A DNA stretch of 64,000 bases, from assembly GCA_014656015.1 (NCBI GenBank), contig BNBP01000037.1, positions 1-64,000 on the forward strand, written 5' to 3'. The notes under the pieces were generated by a model. The model did no database searches. It worked only from the letters and a program-made list of their open reading frames with translations, and was not told the origin of the DNA. This document shows positions 7,701 to 17,909 of this stretch, piece after piece. Each line of letters begins with the position of its first letter. Position 1 is the stretch's first letter. The stretch is from Streptomyces griseoaurantiacus (lineage in GTDB: Bacteria; Actinomycetota; Actinomycetes; Streptomycetales; Streptomycetaceae). The position numbers and the translations under genes are program-made.

Positions 7701-9818
7701 TCAGCCCTTGGACGGGTGCGGCGTGGATCCGTACGCCGTCAGGAAGCGGTCGCGGAAGGAGCTCATCCGCCACACCGGGGCGTCCTTCGCCGGGCGCAGG
7801 CCCTCCGTGAAGTGCCAGTCGGCGATCTTGTCCAGGACCTTCGGGTCCTTCGCCACGATCGACACCGGCACCTGGTGGTCGGCGCCGTCGCCGCTCACCT
7901 TCGCCACCGGCTGGTGGTCGCCGAGGAACACCAGCACCGTGTCCTTGTCGCCGTACCGCTGGAGGAACTGGGTCAGCGCCGTCACCGAGTACTGGATCGA
8001 CCTGCCGTACTCCTGCTTCACCTTCGTGGAGTCGTAGAAGACGTCTCCCGGCCTCTTCCCCGCCTTCTCGATGGAGTCGTACACCGAGCCGTCGCCCACC
8101 TCGCCCCAGTCGACCATCTTCGGCACCGGCGCCCACGGCTGGTGGCTCGAGGTCAGGATGATCTCCGACATCAGCGGCTTGTCCCGCTTCTTGCCGTGCT
8201 CCAGGCGCTGGAACGCCTCCAGCGCGTACTGGTCCGGCATGGTCGACCAGCTGAACTTCGGCCCCTCGTAGCCCATCTGGAAGGCGTTGTAGACCTTGTC
8301 CAGCCCGTAGAACTTCGCCTCCGGCCACCCCTTCTGGACCCCGGGCATGATGCCGACGGTGTCCCAGTCGCCGGTCTTCCGGAAAGCCTTCGTCAGGCTC
8401 AGGTGGTCGCTGTTGGTCACCGTCCGGTAGCGGTTCTGGTTGTCGATCCACAGGCCCGACAGGAACGTCGAGTGCCCGAGCCAGCTGCTGCCGCCGTACG
8501 TCGCCGACGTCAGCCAGCCGCTCCTCGCGTGGAAGCCCGACTTCGCCAGCGCCTCGGTGCTCGCGGCCAGGGTCTTGTTGACACCCGGTGCCATCACCGG
8601 GTCCTCGATCGCGCTGCGGCCGTAGCTCTCGATGAACGTGAACATCATGTCCTTGCCGCGCAGGTCCGGCACGAGCTGGGCGGGTGGGGTGTTGCCGAAC
8701 GCGTCCGCCTTCGCCGTCTTCGCGAACTCGCGTTCGTCCCGCAGGGTGTCCCGCACCGCCTCGGCGCGGCTGCGGGCCAGCGCGATCGAGTGCTGGGAGG
8801 CGAGCGGCACGCCGTCGATCCGCAGGCCCAGGACCGCGCAGACCATCCACACCATGCTGAGGATCAGCAGCGTGCGGCCCGTGGTGTGACGGTGCCGGGC
8901 GAGCAGCTCGCCCAGCCGCACCACCGCGAGCGCGATCAGGACGATCAGGACGAGGACCAGCACCAGGGCCCCGAGCAGCACGGCCGTCGTGCCGCCCTTG
9001 CCCAGGGTGTCGTTCAGGTACGACTTGGCGTCGCCGAGCAGCGCCCAGTCGATCACGATGTCGAAGCGGCGGCCCAGGAACTCGTAGAACCCCATGTCGA
9101 AGAAGTTCAGGACCGTCAGCGCGCCGAGCCCGAGCCCGCACACCCAGGCCGCGAGCAGCCGCCACCGCCGGGGCAGCGTCACGAGGAGGGCCGCGCCGAA
9201 CAGCGCCTCGACCGGGATACGGACGAACTGGGCGGGCCGCATGTGCATGCGGTTGGGCAGCAGCAGCGCCGCGAGCACGAGCACGGCGGCGAGCACGGTG
9301 ACGCCGTCGCGCAGGACGCGGGCGGCGGTGGGGTGCCCCTCCCGCCACGTCCGCCGGGCGGCGCGGAGGCGGGAGAGAGGGCCGGACGGGGCGGGGGCGG
9401 GGGCGGGATCCGGGGTCGCGTCCGGGGCGGGGGCGGGGGTGACGTCCGGGGCGCCGGGCGCTGGGGCCGTGTCCCCGGCCTGGTCCGTTCGGTCCGCCCG
9501 CTCCGCGCCGTCCGCCGCGTCCGTCCGGGTCCCTTCCGCGACGGGTCCGGTGGCGTCCGCGACGGGTTCGGCGGCGCCCGGGGTGTCCGGCGTCCCGGAC
9601 GAGGGTGTCTTCGGCGGTGTCTCGGTCGGCGTCCCGGACGTGGGCGCCTCCGGTGCAGTCTTGTCCGGCGTCGGGGACGAGGGTGTCTCCGGCGACGTCT
9701 CGGCCGGAGCCTCGGACGAGGCTGCCTCCTGCGACGTCTGGGGTGCCGCGGGTTCCGCCGGTGTCGCCGCCGGTTCCTTCTCGTCCGCCGTTCGTCGCGT
9801 GTCCGTATTGAGAGGCAC
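7701..9818 (-). CDS. LTA synthase family / sulfatase-fold membrane protein
   Basis: Membrane protein of 705 residues with an extracytoplasmic alkaline-phosphatase-fold catalytic domain, related to lipoteichoic acid synthases and phosphoglycerol transferases. After a 150-residue acidic, Pro/Thr/Glu-rich disordered N-terminus come about five membrane helices (roughly residues 160-340). The sulfatase domain follows, with FTFIESYGRSAIEDP in the nucleophile region, HSTFLSG, and FLGDHQP as a metal-ligand motif near the C-terminus. The GTG start at 9818 is chosen because GGAAGGA lies about 8 nt before it; the frame stays open upstream but reads as non-coding. Streptomyces lack classical LTA, so the polymer made is uncertain. 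The low-complexity N-terminus is unusually long. Confidence 0.85.
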   Translation of the reverse strand: MPLNTDTRRTADEKEPAATPAEPAAPQTSQEAASSEAPAETSPETPSSPTPDKTAPEAPTSGTPTETPPKTPSSGTPDTPGAAEPVADATGPVAEGTRTDAADGAERADRTDQAGDTAPAPGAPDVTPAPAPDATPDPAPAPAPSGPLSRLRAARRTWREGHPTAARVLRDGVTVLAAVLVLAALLLPNRMHMRPAQFVRIPVEALFGAALLVTLPRRWRLLAAWVCGLGLGALTVLNFFDMGFYEFLGRRFDIVIDWALLGDAKSYLNDTLGKGGTTAVLLGALVLVLVLIVLIALAVVRLGELLARHRHTTGRTLLILSMVWMVCAVLGLRIDGVPLASQHSIALARSRAEAVRDTLRDEREFAKTAKADAFGNTPPAQLVPDLRGKDMMFTFIESYGRSAIEDPVMAPGVNKTLAASTEALAKSGFHARSGWLTSATYGGSSWLGHSTFLSGLWIDNQNRYRTVTNSDHLSLTKAFRKTGDWDTVGIMPGVQKGWPEAKFYGLDKVYNAFQMGYEGPKFSWSTMPDQYALEAFQRLEHGKKRDKPLMSEIILTSSHQPWAPVPKMVDWGEVGDGSVYDSIEKAGKRPGDVFYDSTKVKQEYGRSIQYSVTALTQFLQRYGDKDTVLVFLGDHQPVAKVSGDGADHQVPVSIVAKDPKVLDKIADWHFTEGLRPAKDAPVWRMSSFRDRFLTAYGSTPHPSKG

Positions 9819-10426
9819 CCGCGGGTCCTTCCGTGCGCAGCCGTGTGAGTGGCGGGCCGCTCGGGGAGGCCCGGCCCGCCGTCCTCCCGTACGCGCCCCC
9901 GTCGGCCCGCGTTCAAGCCGGCACCCCCGCACCGGGCAAACACCCGGCAAACGCCGCGTCAATCCTTCTCCCCGGACGGTCTCCGGATGGTCTCCGGACG
10001 GTCTCGGGGCGCTCCTTCGGGCGTGCCGCGGGCAGTCCGTCCACACGTCCGCATGATGAAATCCGGGCCCCTCGAACGGCGTGATTCTCGCCACGCTTGA
10101 TAGGGGTGACGCTCAGGTGAGCGGATCTTGAGTGCCTGTAAGTCTCGGAAGCGTGACACTCAGTGCCACCACCCCTCCCTTCAGCAGCTTTACATGGAGA
10201 CGACTCTCGGTGCTCATGTGAGCGTTCAGTCGCCCTTTCGGGCTAGCTTCTCTTCAAGAAGTGAACACATGTGCCCTCCCGCCTCCCTCCCGCACCTGCT
10301 TTCGATCCGGCGGCGGACGACTGGTTACGGGCGCATGACGCGCGAGTGGACGTACCCACGCACCTTCGATCTGGGTATGTTCCTCGCCGTCAGGGCAGCC
10401 CACCGCGTCCTCGAGGAGTCGAGACC
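9819..10426. other. 608-bp divergent intergenic region
   Basis: Lies between the sulfatase-fold gene (minus) and ppdK (plus) and must carry both promoters. The clearest ppdK candidate is TAGCTT at 10244-10249, with only a poor -35 about 18 nt upstream. A small hairpin CGCCC-TTT-CGGGC sits just before it. I see no riboswitch-like fold and no convincing small gene. Short ATG-started frames here (for example near 10194) lack both a ribosome binding site and Streptomyces codon bias. Confidence 0.5.
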
Positions 10427-13168
<2,742 letters not shown>

Positions 13169-13182
13169 CCCCGCCGCCGACC

Positions 13183-13222
13183 CCGGGGCCCGGGTCCCCG
13201 ACCGAACCGACCCGGGCCCCGG
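13183..13222. terminator. Terminator hairpin after ppdK
   Basis: Positions 13183-13196 pair perfectly over 14 bp with 13209-13222 around a 12-nt loop. It lies 15 nt past the ppdK stop. A related copy of the left arm and loop recurs at about 13244-13270, giving a partly duplicated terminator region. Confidence 0.6.
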
Positions 13223-13367
13223 TCCTTCCCCCCCCCCGAACGCCGGGGCCCGGGTTCCCTGACCGAACCGCCGGGTCCCGGCCCCGGGTCCCCACCGGAC
13301 CCACCGTCCCGGAACCGCCACCACCCGCGCCCCGCCCCTCACCGGCGCGGCGGCGGTTCCGCCCCCG

Positions 13368-13404
13368 GGAGGCGGCACCCCTTGTGCGGAGGGGTGCCGC
13401 CTCC
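13368..13404. terminator. Bidirectional terminator between ppdK and SDR gene
   Basis: A 15-bp perfect stem (13368-13382 with 13390-13404) with a 7-nt loop is followed by TT on the plus strand. It sits between convergent ppdK and SDR genes and probably protects both from read-through. Confidence 0.7.
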
Positions 13405-13423
13405 TTCACGTGCGCGAGGCGGG

Positions 13424-14431
13424 TCACCCGGCCAGGAGCCGCTCACCGAGGTCCCACAGGCGGCGGGCCGAGGCGGGATCGGCGGCGTGCGGTGCCAGGT
13501 CGGAGGTGACGTCGCCGACGGCGAGCATCTCCGCGGTGAGGGGGCGGGCGTCGACCGGGGCGATGTCGGCGTTCTTCAGGTAGACGCCGCCGACGCCGTC
13601 GAGCACGGGGCTCGCCGCCGCGAACACGATGGTGGCCGCGGCCTGCTCCGGGGTCTTCTTCTCACGCTCGGGATCGATGACCGGCTCACCGTCCTCGCCG
13701 ATCAGCCCCATGGCACGCAGCTGCGTCAGGTCGTGGAGGGCTTCGGACCCCTTGCGCAGGGACGTGATGACGGAGATGCCCGGGTGCAGGCTGTAGCCGC
13801 GGATGCCGTCGGCGGCCCAGCGGCGGTCCAGTTCGCCCGCGAAGAGGACCAGGGCCGTCTTGGACTGGCCGTAGGCGAGGTCGCTGTCGTAGCCGCGGGC
13901 GAAGTGCGGATCGTCCCAGCGGATGTCGCTCAGGCGGTGGCTGCCGGAGGCCACGTTGACGACCCGGGCGCCGTGCGCGGCCCGCAGGGCGGGCAGCAGG
14001 CCGAGGGTGAGCTGGAAGTGGCCGAGGAAGGCGACGGCGAAGGTGGTCTCGTAACCGCGCGCGTCCACGACGCGCTCCCGGTGGAAGACGGTCGCGTTGT
14101 TGATCAGGACGTGCAGCGGTCGGCCGGAGCGCGTCCAGCGGGCCGCGAGGGCGTCGACCGACCGCGGGTCGAGCAGGTCCAGCTGTTCGACGCGGACGCC
14201 GTCCAGACCGGCCACCGCACGTGCCGCGGCGCCGGTGTCGCGGGCCGCCACGGTGACGAGGGCGCCGGCCCTGCTGAGCGCCTCGGTGCTCGCCAGGCCC
14301 AGCCCGCGGTGGCCGCCGGTGACGAGGACGTTCCGGCCGGTCAGGTCGAGGCCCGCGAGGACCTCCTCGGCGGTGGAGAACGCGGTGAAGCCCGAACCGA
14401 GGGGCCGCTGGAGTTCCAGGATGCTGGTCAT
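13424..14431 (-). CDS. Short-chain dehydrogenase/reductase
   Basis: NAD(P)-dependent oxidoreductase of 335 residues with a Rossmann fold. It shows the cofactor motif TGGHRGLG at residues 38-45, LINNAT for the NNAG position, a catalytic Ser in VNVASGSHR, and YGQSK as the YxxxK dyad. The length and the insert before the catalytic Tyr resemble retinol-dehydrogenase/WW-oxidoreductase-like SDRs, but the substrate is unknown. ATG 14431 is chosen because the conserved N-terminus follows it; an upstream ATG at 14482 would overlap the opposing promoter. It is divergent from an AraC regulator 74 bp away, which is its likely regulator. Confidence 0.88.
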   Translation of the reverse strand: MTSILELQRPLGSGFTAFSTAEEVLAGLDLTGRNVLVTGGHRGLGLASTEALSRAGALVTVAARDTGAAARAVAGLDGVRVEQLDLLDPRSVDALAARWTRSGRPLHVLINNATVFHRERVVDARGYETTFAVAFLGHFQLTLGLLPALRAAHGARVVNVASGSHRLSDIRWDDPHFARGYDSDLAYGQSKTALVLFAGELDRRWAADGIRGYSLHPGISVITSLRKGSEALHDLTQLRAMGLIGEDGEPVIDPEREKKTPEQAAATIVFAAASPVLDGVGGVYLKNADIAPVDARPLTAEMLAVGDVTSDLAPHAADPASARRLWDLGERLLAG

Positions 14432-14505
14432 GTCACCCAGCCTGCACCCGCGGGGCTGAACGGAGAATGCTTGACCGGACACATTTTCTTCGCGAGAGTT
14501 CAGAC

Positions 14506-15429
14506 ATGGCCATCGATCACCTGTCCGAGATCTTCGACGTCCTCGAGGTCCGCGGACAGCTCTCCGGCGCGTTCGCGGTGCGCGGGCGCTGGGTCACGCA
14601 GGCGGCCGTCACCAGCCCGCTCAAGCTGTCGGTGATGGTCCGCGGCCGCTGCCTGCTGTCGACCGACGGACTCGCCGCCCCGCTCACGATGGAGGCGGGC
14701 GACGTGGCCATCCTGACCGGCCGCTCCTGGCTGCGGGCCGAGGGCGGCACCGGCGACGAACCCCCGCGCGAGTTCCTGCCCCGGCCCGGCGACTACGCCC
14801 TGCGCGTCGACGGCGCGGACTTCGCCGTCGACGACGTCGTCCTCGGCGGCCACGTCGAGCTCGACCCGGCCGGTGCGGCACTGGTGACGCAGGCACTGCC
14901 GCCGGTGGCGCACGTCCGCGCCGCCGACGCCGCCGCCCCGGCCCTGCGCGCCTGCGTCGACCGGCTGGTCGAGGAGGTCACCGGCGACCGGCCCGGTGCC
15001 GCCTTCGCCGTGCGCCAGCACGCCCAACTGCTGCTCCTGGAAGTGCTCCGGGCCTACCTCGACCGGGCCGAGCCGCCGCCGGGATGGCTGCGGGCACTGA
15101 CCGACGAGCGGCTGCGTCCCGCGCTGACGCTCCTGCACGAGGACCCCGGACGTCCCTGGGGCCTGGCGGAGCTGGCCCGCGCGGCGGCGATGTCACGGAC
15201 CTCGTTCGCCGTGCGCTTCCGCGCGGTGGCGGGAGTCCCCCCGCTGACCTACCTCAACTCCTGGCGGATGCTGCTGGCCCGGCGGGCCCTGCGCGAGGAG
15301 GACGTCCGGATCGGCGCACTCGCCGCCCGGCTCGGCTACACCTCGGAGAGCGCCTTCAGCACCGCCTTCAAGCGGGAGGTCGGCGAGGCACCCGTGCGCT
15401 ACCGGCGCCGGTACCGCACGGCGGTGTGA
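14506..15429 (+). CDS. AraC-family transcriptional regulator with cupin-type sensor
   Basis: DNA-binding regulator of 307 residues. The N-terminal half is a cupin-like AraC_binding sensor containing LSVMVRGRCLL. The C-terminal ~100 residues hold two helix-turn-helix motifs, the second reading IGALAARLGYTSESAFSTAFKREVG before the typical PVRYRRRYR ending. ATG 14506 fits the family N-terminus; a weak GAGAG lies upstream, and an in-frame ATG at 14467 is the alternative. The divergent arrangement with the SDR gene suggests it controls that gene and itself from the 74-bp spacer. The effector is unknown. Confidence 0.9.
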   Translation: MAIDHLSEIFDVLEVRGQLSGAFAVRGRWVTQAAVTSPLKLSVMVRGRCLLSTDGLAAPLTMEAGDVAILTGRSWLRAEGGTGDEPPREFLPRPGDYALRVDGADFAVDDVVLGGHVELDPAGAALVTQALPPVAHVRAADAAAPALRACVDRLVEEVTGDRPGAAFAVRQHAQLLLLEVLRAYLDRAEPPPGWLRALTDERLRPALTLLHEDPGRPWGLAELARAAAMSRTSFAVRFRAVAGVPPLTYLNSWRMLLARRALREEDVRIGALAARLGYTSESAFSTAFKREVGEAPVRYRRRYRTAV

Positions 15430-15567
15430 CCGCGGGGGCCGCGGGCCCCGCTGCCCCGGCCCCGTACGAGGCCGGTCGGGGTCGGCCACGCATGCGCCGC
15501 CGTCCCCCGGGCACCCGCGAGGCCGGGCCCGGCCGGCGAGGGTGGTCGGCGCAGGGGAGGAGGACGG

Positions 15568-16437
15568 GTGTTCGAGGGGTTCGAGACCGGGCGGTTCGAC
15601 GTCGGGGACGCGTCGGTGTTCGTGCGGTACGGCGGGGAGGGACCGCCGGTGGTGCTGCTGCACGGGCATCCGCGGACCTCGGCGACCTGGCACCGGGTCG
15701 CCCCGCTGCTCGTGCGCCAGGGGTTCACCGTCATCTGCCCGGACCTGCGGGGATACGGACGCTCCACCGGGCCGGCGCCCACCGCCGACCACTTCGGGCA
15801 CTCCAAGCGGGCCGCCGCCGGCGACGTGCTCGCCGGCGTGCGCGCGCTCGGCCACACCCGGTTCGCGCTCGCGGGCCACGACCGAGGCGGCGCCGTCGCG
15901 CTGCGTCTCGCGCTCGATCACCCCGAGGCCGTCTCGCGCGTGGCGCTGCTCGACTGCCTGCCGCTCTCCGAACACCTCGCCCGTGTCACGGCCGAGTTCG
16001 CCACGCAGTGGTGGCACTGGTTCTTCTTCGCCCAGCCGGACATTCCCGAACGCGTCATCAACGCCGACCCGGACGCCTGGTACCGCGGCGACCCGGACCT
16101 CATGGGACGGGAGAACCACGAAGAGTGGCGGGCGGCCACCAGGAACCCGGACGTGGTGCGGGCCATGCTGGAGGACTACCGGGCCGGACTCACCGTCGAC
16201 AGACGGCACGAGGAGGAGGACCGGGCCGCCGGGAAGCTCCTGAGGTGCCCGGCCCTCGTCCTCTGGTCGCTCCGCGACGACCTGGAGGACCTGTACGGGG
16301 ACCCGCGGGAGATCTGGCGGCGCTGGGCCCCCGACCTGCGCGGCCACGGCATCGACTCCGGGCACCACGTCGCCGAGGAGGCCCCCGAGGCCCTCGCGGC
16401 CTCCCTCTCGGAGTTCTTCGCCACCCCGCCCGCGTGA
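15568..16437 (+). CDS. Alpha/beta hydrolase, haloacetate-dehalogenase/epoxide-hydrolase type
   Basis: Soluble hydrolase of 289 residues with an Asp nucleophile. The oxyanion motif HGHPRT starts at 32 and nucleophile Asp105 sits in GHDRGG. Asp129 and His266 (SGHHVAEE) complete a plausible triad. His150 and Trp151 in WWHWFFFAQP and Tyr204 in EDYRA match the halide pocket of fluoroacetate dehalogenases. In those enzymes Arg residues at nucleophile +1 and +4 bind the carboxylate; here +1 is Arg106 but +4 is Ala109, so the substrate may differ. The GTG start has GGGGAGGAGG just upstream. It follows the AraC gene by 138 bp on the same strand. Confidence 0.86.
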   Translation: MFEGFETGRFDVGDASVFVRYGGEGPPVVLLHGHPRTSATWHRVAPLLVRQGFTVICPDLRGYGRSTGPAPTADHFGHSKRAAAGDVLAGVRALGHTRFALAGHDRGGAVALRLALDHPEAVSRVALLDCLPLSEHLARVTAEFATQWWHWFFFAQPDIPERVINADPDAWYRGDPDLMGRENHEEWRAATRNPDVVRAMLEDYRAGLTVDRRHEEEDRAAGKLLRCPALVLWSLRDDLEDLYGDPREIWRRWAPDLRGHGIDSGHHVAEEAPEALAASLSEFFATPPA

Positions 16438-16542
16438 GCGGCCCCCGCACGCCCGCCTCGCACCGCCTCACACCCGCCCCGTCCGCCTGAGCGCCCCCTC
16501 ACACCCGCCCCGCCCCCTCACTGAGGGCAGCGTTCCTCCGGG

Positions 16543-16580
16543 GAAACAGAGGGGATGCGGTCGGGTAACACCCGCGACGC
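16543..16580. promoter_or_regulatory. GlnR-like box upstream of the nirBD operon
   Basis: Four 5-mers lie at exact 11-bp spacing: GAAAC (16543), GATGC (16554), GTAAC (16565) and GACGC (16576), each separated by 6 nt. GlnR sites in Streptomyces are built from GTnAC and GAAAC half-sites with 6-nt gaps. The site ends 12 nt before the operon's ATG. Two half-sites are perfect and two degenerate. Confidence 0.6.
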
Positions 16581-16592
16581 ACGCTCTCGGGC

Positions 16593-17909
16593 ATGACCTC
16601 GGATGCGCGTGTGGTGGTGATCGGGGCCGGGCTCGCGGGAATCGCGCTCGCCCGGCGACTCGGCGAACTCGGCGTGTCCGCGCTGGTCGTGGGGGAGGAG
16701 GAGCACCCCCCGTACAACCGGGTGCTGCTCGCCGAGGTGCTGGCCGGGCGGTACGCGCCCGAGGTGATCGCACTGCCCGGCACGGGCGTGGAGACGGTGC
16801 GCGCCCGGGTCACCGGGATCGACCGGGACGCGCGGCGCCTGCGGTGCGCCGACGGCGGCGAGATCGGCTACGGCACGCTCGTCCTCGCCACCGGCTCCAA
16901 CCCCGTACTGCCGCCCCTGCGCGGGCTGTTCACCACCCGCGACCGGCTCCCCGAGGGCGTGCACGCCTTCCGTACCATGGACGACTGCCTCGGGCTCGCC
17001 CGTGCCGTGCGCCCCGGCGTGCGCGCCGTCGTGATCGGCGGGGGACTGCTCGGGGTGTCCGCCGCCCGCGCCCTCGCCGCGCGCGGCGCCCAGGTCGTCC
17101 TCGCCCAGCAGTCCGAGCGGCTGATGGAACGCCAGCTCGACCCGCTCTCCTCCGGACTGGTCCGGCGCCACCTCGCCGGACTCGGCGTGGAGATCCACAC
17201 CGAGACCCGGGTACGCGACGTGCGCTGCCCCGAGGGCGCGGTCCGCTCGGTGGAACTCGCCGACGGCTACCGGCTCGACACCGACCTCGTCGTTCTGGCC
17301 TGCGGGGTCCGCCCCCGCACCGGACTCGCCGAGGACGCCGGACTCGACGTCCGCACGGGCGTCCTCGTCGACGAGGAACTACGCACCAGCGACCCGCGCG
17401 TCCACGCGATCGGCGACTGCGCCGAGCACGACGGAACGGTGTACGGCCTGGCCGCGCCCGCCCTCGAACAGGCCGAGGTCCTCGCCGGCCTGCTCTCGGG
17501 CGCCGACGCCACCGCCCGCTACACCGGCACCCGCTCCCTGACCCGGCTCACCCTGGCCGGCACGGGCACGGGCACGGGCACGGGCGCCGGCACCCCGCCC
17601 GCGGCCGGCTCCCTCATCGGCACCGGCCCCCCGGCCGGGCCCGGGGAGACGGCCGGGCACCGCGCCACCCTCGACCTCGCCGCCTTCGGCGACCCCGAGA
17701 CCCGCCCCGGCGACGACGTCGTCCAGCTCGCCGACGCCACCCGCGGCACCTACCGCAAGGTCGTCGTCCGCGAGGACCGCGTCGTCGGCGGGGTCCTCGT
17801 CGGCGAACTCGGCACCGTCGGCGCGCTCGCCCGCGCCTGGGAGGGAGCGGAGCCGCTCCCCGAGGGCACCCCCCTGCTCCACCTGCTCACCAACGACGGA
17901 GGCTCCTGA
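16593..17909 (+). CDS. FAD/NAD(P)-dependent oxidoreductase of the nitrite reductase operon
   Basis: Flavoprotein of 438 residues resembling the N-terminal reductase half of NirB/NasC. A first dinucleotide fold GAGLAG is at residues 11-16, then EEHPPYNRVLLAEVLAG, a second NAD fold with VIGGGLLGV, and AIGDCAEHDG as the FAD-binding GD motif. It probably feeds electrons from NAD(P)H into nitrite or nitrate reduction. Its stop shares one base with the nirB start (TGATG), so the two are translationally coupled. A Gly/Thr/Ala-rich insert near residue 325 comes from a short GGCACG repeat. A GlnR-like box lies just upstream. Confidence 0.86.
   Translation: MTSDARVVVIGAGLAGIALARRLGELGVSALVVGEEEHPPYNRVLLAEVLAGRYAPEVIALPGTGVETVRARVTGIDRDARRLRCADGGEIGYGTLVLATGSNPVLPPLRGLFTTRDRLPEGVHAFRTMDDCLGLARAVRPGVRAVVIGGGLLGVSAARALAARGAQVVLAQQSERLMERQLDPLSSGLVRRHLAGLGVEIHTETRVRDVRCPEGAVRSVELADGYRLDTDLVVLACGVRPRTGLAEDAGLDVRTGVLVDEELRTSDPRVHAIGDCAEHDGTVYGLAAPALEQAEVLAGLLSGADATARYTGTRSLTRLTLAGTGTGTGTGAGTPPAAGSLIGTGPPAGPGETAGHRATLDLAAFGDPETRPGDDVVQLADATRGTYRKVVVREDRVVGGVLVGELGTVGALARAWEGAEPLPEGTPLLHLLTNDGGS

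Noticed and set aside
10194..10426. Leader peptide or small gene upstream of ppdK
   Set aside because: Candidate starts lack Shine-Dalgarno sequences and the codon use is not Streptomyces-like.
17565..17590. Functional microsatellite in the FAD reductase
   Set aside because: The GGCACG repeat is short, in frame, and only lengthens a Gly/Thr linker; nothing suggests phase variation.
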